This document shows positions 35,545 to 38,093 of a stretch of 38,093 nucleotides of DNA, piece by piece. A program made the position numbers and the translations under genes. Source of the DNA: Clostridia bacterium. Its GTDB lineage: Bacteria; Bacillota; Clostridia; Christensenellales; Aristaeellaceae. Where the stretch lies: positions 1 to 38,093 of the forward strand of contig JAFRHH010000036.1 of assembly GCA_017433405.1 (NCBI GenBank), in the 5' to 3' direction. Position 1 is the stretch's first letter; each line of letters begins with the position of its first letter. The notes beneath the pieces are model-generated. The model was not told where the DNA came from and searched no databases. It worked only from the letters and a program-made list of their open reading frames with translations.

Positions 35545-35579
35545 GCAGTTCCTTATAACTGGGTATTTGGGTTCTGTGA

Positions 35580-38093
35580 TTACTCGATGGCTTCGCCGCT
35601 GCCCAGGATGCTTTCCGCGATGCCCAAAGGCGTTCCGAAGTCCTCAATCGTAATCAGCGCATGGTTGCCGGCATTCCGTCCGATCGGTACCGCGAAGATG
35701 GTTACCTCACGGTTCGCCGCAGGCATTGTGCCCTCCGCGGCGGCGGCCAGCAGGTTGTACCCATCCGGCGCCGTCAGCGGCACATTGTAGGCCTCCCCGG
35801 CTCTGAGCTGCAGTACGATCGGCTCGCCCAGATCGCCGCCGTCAATGGATCCGATCCGAATGGTCAGCGTGTAGGTCACCGGCGTGTAGACCACCGTCCG
35901 GGTGACATCCTGTCCTTCGATCGTTCCGGTCACCGTCTCAAGATCCGGCGTATAGCCTGCCTTGTCAGGCGTCCTCACGTTAAAGGTCTGACCATTGGCG
36001 TAAGTCCTGCTGAAGGCGCTGCCCACCGTGTTTCCGGCCTCATCCACATAGTTAATGGTCAACGTGTAGGTCTGGCCGTTTCCGCCGGCGTTGCCGGTAT
36101 TGGTGTTCGCGCCGCCGGTGGTTCCGCCGGTGGTCGTGTCACCGTTACCGCCGTTTCCACCGTTTCCGCCATTTCCGCCGTTGTTGGGTTCGCCACCGTT
36201 TTCACCGTTGCCGCCGTTACCGCCGGTCACCGCGTTCACCGTCAGGGTACCGTAATTCTTCGTGATATTGTAGTTGCCTTCCAGCGTTCCGGCATTCAGC
36301 GTGTAGTCGAATTCGTTCGGGGTAGAACCGGCTTCTGTCCGCCGTCCGGTGATCGTGTAGACCGCGCCCTCGCCGGCCGCGAATCCGTCGCCGCTCACCG
36401 TCACATCCGTCTGCGCGTTCTTCGTCAGCGCCTCGCCGTCATAGGTCTTTGTATCTCCCGCGCTGGTCAGCGTCACGCTCCTCGGGTTGATCCTCAGAGA
36501 ACCGTCCTCCACGATGATGAAGCTTACCTTGTCAAAGTTCGGGTTCGTGTTCACGAAGTTCTCCGCGGTCAGACCCATGGGCTGGCTGATCACTGTTTCA
36601 CCGTCGCGCAGAACGTTGGTTCCCGTGACCATCGGTTCAGCCAGGGTCGTCGTCGGCCTGAAGGCGATATCGCTCTCCGCCATCAGCTCGCTGCTGATGC
36701 TCAGGATTCGATAGCCGCTGGCTGCCTTTTCAGTGCCGTCATAGGTTGCCGTGGTACTGTTGCCGGCGATCCGAACCAGGACCGTATCGGGGCTCAGGAT
36801 CTCCATCGTATCGGTTTCGAACCGAACCAGATAGTTGCCCTGAATCTCCTCGCCGCTGGCCGTGATCGTGTAGGTTCCCACGTCCTCACCGGGCGTCCGG
36901 GTAACCGTGTAGGTAATCAGTTCCTCGCTGTCGCCGTCCACCAGGCCGTTCACTTTTGCGGTGAATGCCGGCTCTTCATCGCCGTACACCTTCTGCTGCC
37001 CATCCGCTGTGACGGTGATCAGCTTCCGCTCGATGGTGAAGGTTCCGGGCACCGTCGTGATGGTGTAGTTCGGATACTGTGCCGCGTTCATCGTCGCGGT
37101 GATCGCATAGGTTCCGGCATCCGTGCCAGCCTCGCGGCTCATGCTCACGAGAATGGTATCCGCGCCGGCCAGTCCTTCTGTCGTCCAGGTCAGCTCCGGA
37201 TCCTTCTCGCCATACACCCTGGTCTTGTCCACCGCGGTGACTGTAACCGTCCGCGGTGTCACCGCCAGCGTGCCCAGGTTCTCGGTCGTGATCTCGTAGT
37301 TCTCCGCCTTCGCCGTACCCCAGGCAATGCTGTAGGTGTTCCGCGTACTGCCCACGTTCGTGATCGTGCCCGTCGCCGTTGCTGTCGCTGTCTCATCGTT
37401 CACCAGGCCGGCGATGCTCGCTTCGGCGTTCGTCAGAGCCGTTGCGTCATAGATCTTGCTCGCGCTGCCCGTCGTGACCGTCAGCTGAGCCTTCGCCAGA
37501 ACCAGTTCGGTTTCGGCTGTTACATCATTGTAGTTATCGTTGGTCACACGAATCTGCACCGCTACGCTGCCCGCGTCAGTGATGCTGGGCGCGTCCGTTG
37601 TCCAGGTCTCACCGCCGTCTATGCTGTACTCGATCAAGCTGCCTTCAGGCACATCCACGGTCACGCTGTGAGTATTTCCGTCATACGTGCCATCATGTCC
37701 GGTCACCGTCAGCGGCATCGTCGCCTTCGTGATCTCGAAGTCGCCGGTTACTACCGTCACGGTGTAGTTGTCGTTCGCGGTGTAGTTCGCCGTCAGTACC
37801 TCTTCATAGGTTCCAACATTCTCATCGTCGTTCGTCCGGCTGTAGGTGATCTCTCCCAGATCGTCCTCGTTCACCAGGCCTTCCGGCGTTCCGGTGAAGG
37901 TCGGATCTTCCTCGCCGTAGACCTTCTCCGCGTCAGCCACGGTGATCGTCACAGCCTTCGCGCTCACAGTCAGCGTGCCGGTCGCCGTCGCATCCTCATA
38001 GTTCGCGTTCGTCGCCTTCACCTGGTAGGTGACGCTACCGACGTTCGTAATGCCCGGAACCGCGCTCGTCCAGGTCTCGCCGTCCAGGCTGTA
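35580..38093 (-). CDS. Large MBG-repeat surface protein, C-terminal part (5' end beyond window)
   Basis: Eight hundred and thirty-seven codons plus stop are visible; the frame is open to the window edge, so the GTG at 38021 is not the true start. The visible part consists of about eight MBG/YDG-type beta-domains of 75-90 residues with recurring VTADGQQKVYGDEEPAF- and KTYDGEAL-like motifs. Two units sharing YS(I/L)DG(G)ETWT come next to each other near the edge. After these come a Gly/Asn-rich linker (GGNGGNGENGG type), a MucBP-like domain (YTLTINYVDEAGNTVG to VVYTPV) and a final beta-domain ending EAIE. No LPXTG, terminal helix or charged tail is present. It is probably an adhesin or stalk. 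Confidence 0.88.
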   Translation of the reverse strand, partial: YSLDGETWTSAVPGITNVGSVTYQVKATNANYEDATATGTLTVSAKAVTITVADAEKVYGEEDPTFTGTPEGLVNEDDLGEITYSRTNDDENVGTYEEVLTANYTANDNYTVTVVTGDFEITKATMPLTVTGHDGTYDGNTHSVTVDVPEGSLIEYSIDGGETWTTDAPSITDAGSVAVQIRVTNDNYNDVTAETELVLAKAQLTVTTGSASKIYDATALTNAEASIAGLVNDETATATATGTITNVGSTRNTYSIAWGTAKAENYEITTENLGTLAVTPRTVTVTAVDKTRVYGEKDPELTWTTEGLAGADTILVSMSREAGTDAGTYAITATMNAAQYPNYTITTVPGTFTIERKLITVTADGQQKVYGDEEPAFTAKVNGLVDGDSEELITYTVTRTPGEDVGTYTITASGEEIQGNYLVRFETDTMEILSPDTVLVRIAGNSTTATYDGTEKAASGYRILSISSELMAESDIAFRPTTTLAEPMVTGTNVLRDGETVISQPMGLTAENFVNTNPNFDKVSFIIVEDGSLRINPRSVTLTSAGDTKTYDGEALTKNAQTDVTVSGDGFAAGEGAVYTITGRRTEAGSTPNEFDYTLNAGTLEGNYNITKNYGTLTVNAVTGGNGGNGENGGEPNNGGNGGNGGNGGNGDTTTGGTTGGANTNTGNAGGNGQTYTLTINYVDEAGNTVGSAFSRTYANGQTFNVRTPDKAGYTPDLETVTGTIEGQDVTRTVVYTPVTYTLTIRIGSIDGGDLGEPIVLQLRAGEAYNVPLTAPDGYNLLAAAAEGTMPAANREVTIFAVPIGRNAGNHALITIEDFGTPLGIAESILGSGEAIE

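Noticed and set aside
36100-36230. Triplet-rich tandem tract (CCGCCGTT-type) as a CRISPR or regulatory repeat
   Set aside because: It encodes the Gly/Asn linker of the MBG-repeat protein in frame; there are no spacers or conserved repeat unit.

Overview
The window looks like chromosomal DNA from a GC-rich (roughly 60% G+C by eye) member of the Firmicutes, probably a gut- or rumen-type Clostridia. Reasons: strong AGGAGG-type ribosome binding sites, TTGACA-17-TATAAT promoters, adjacent gyrB-gyrA, a TPP-riboswitch thiamine uptake operon, a butyrate kinase, MATE and MacB-type exporters and an MBG-repeat surface protein. The genus cannot be fixed from this window. None of the secreted substrate-binding proteins carries a lipobox cysteine, which is unusual for a Gram-positive.

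Layout. 1-3676 (+): the 3' part of a TPP riboswitch, then a thiamine or thiamine-precursor uptake operon (MTH1187-type binding protein, permease, NMT1-like binding protein, ATPase) ending in thiamine pyrophosphokinase. 3716-7799: a sodium:solute symporter (+) converging on a membrane EAL protein whose GGDEF domain is degenerate (-). 7906-9362 (+): tRNA-Ala(GGC) and an M29 aminopeptidase. 9395-9656: decayed DNA with a HicB-like fossil. 9646-11260 (-): a Fur-family regulator overlapping butyrate kinase. 11335-13171 (-): cupin and MATE exporter. 13180-14285 (+): a BadF-type sugar kinase. 14332-15537 (-): PheA. 15597-16537 (+): a secreted PDZ-like protein. 16668-17954 (-): two secreted proteins. 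18167-20933 (-): a response regulator / sensor kinase / Hpt operon. 21126-25428 (-): a MacAB-like exporter with two different adaptor proteins. 25590-28207 (-): an ABC-2-type exporter. 28286-33050 (-): gyrB-gyrA. 33365-35367 (-): an oligopeptide-type binding protein. 35580-38093 (-): the C-terminal part of a large MBG/MucBP surface protein that runs off the window.

The most striking non-gene signal is a dispersed element of about 40-75 bp, present in nine full or partial copies at eight loci, always in the sense orientation of the neighbouring gene. It carries AAAATCGTCATCCGG, then GGACAGAATGRCAGAC, then a GTGAAC-N4-GTTCAC palindrome, and ends in AGAGGAG, which in most copies is the ribosome binding site of the next gene. 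One copy supplies the last codons and the stop codon of gyrA; another fills the gyrB-gyrA gap. I do not recognise it as a described family. A second repeat class (GGGGGACGGTT units flanked by a 13-bp direct repeat) lies upstream of the binding-protein promoter at 35.4 kb.
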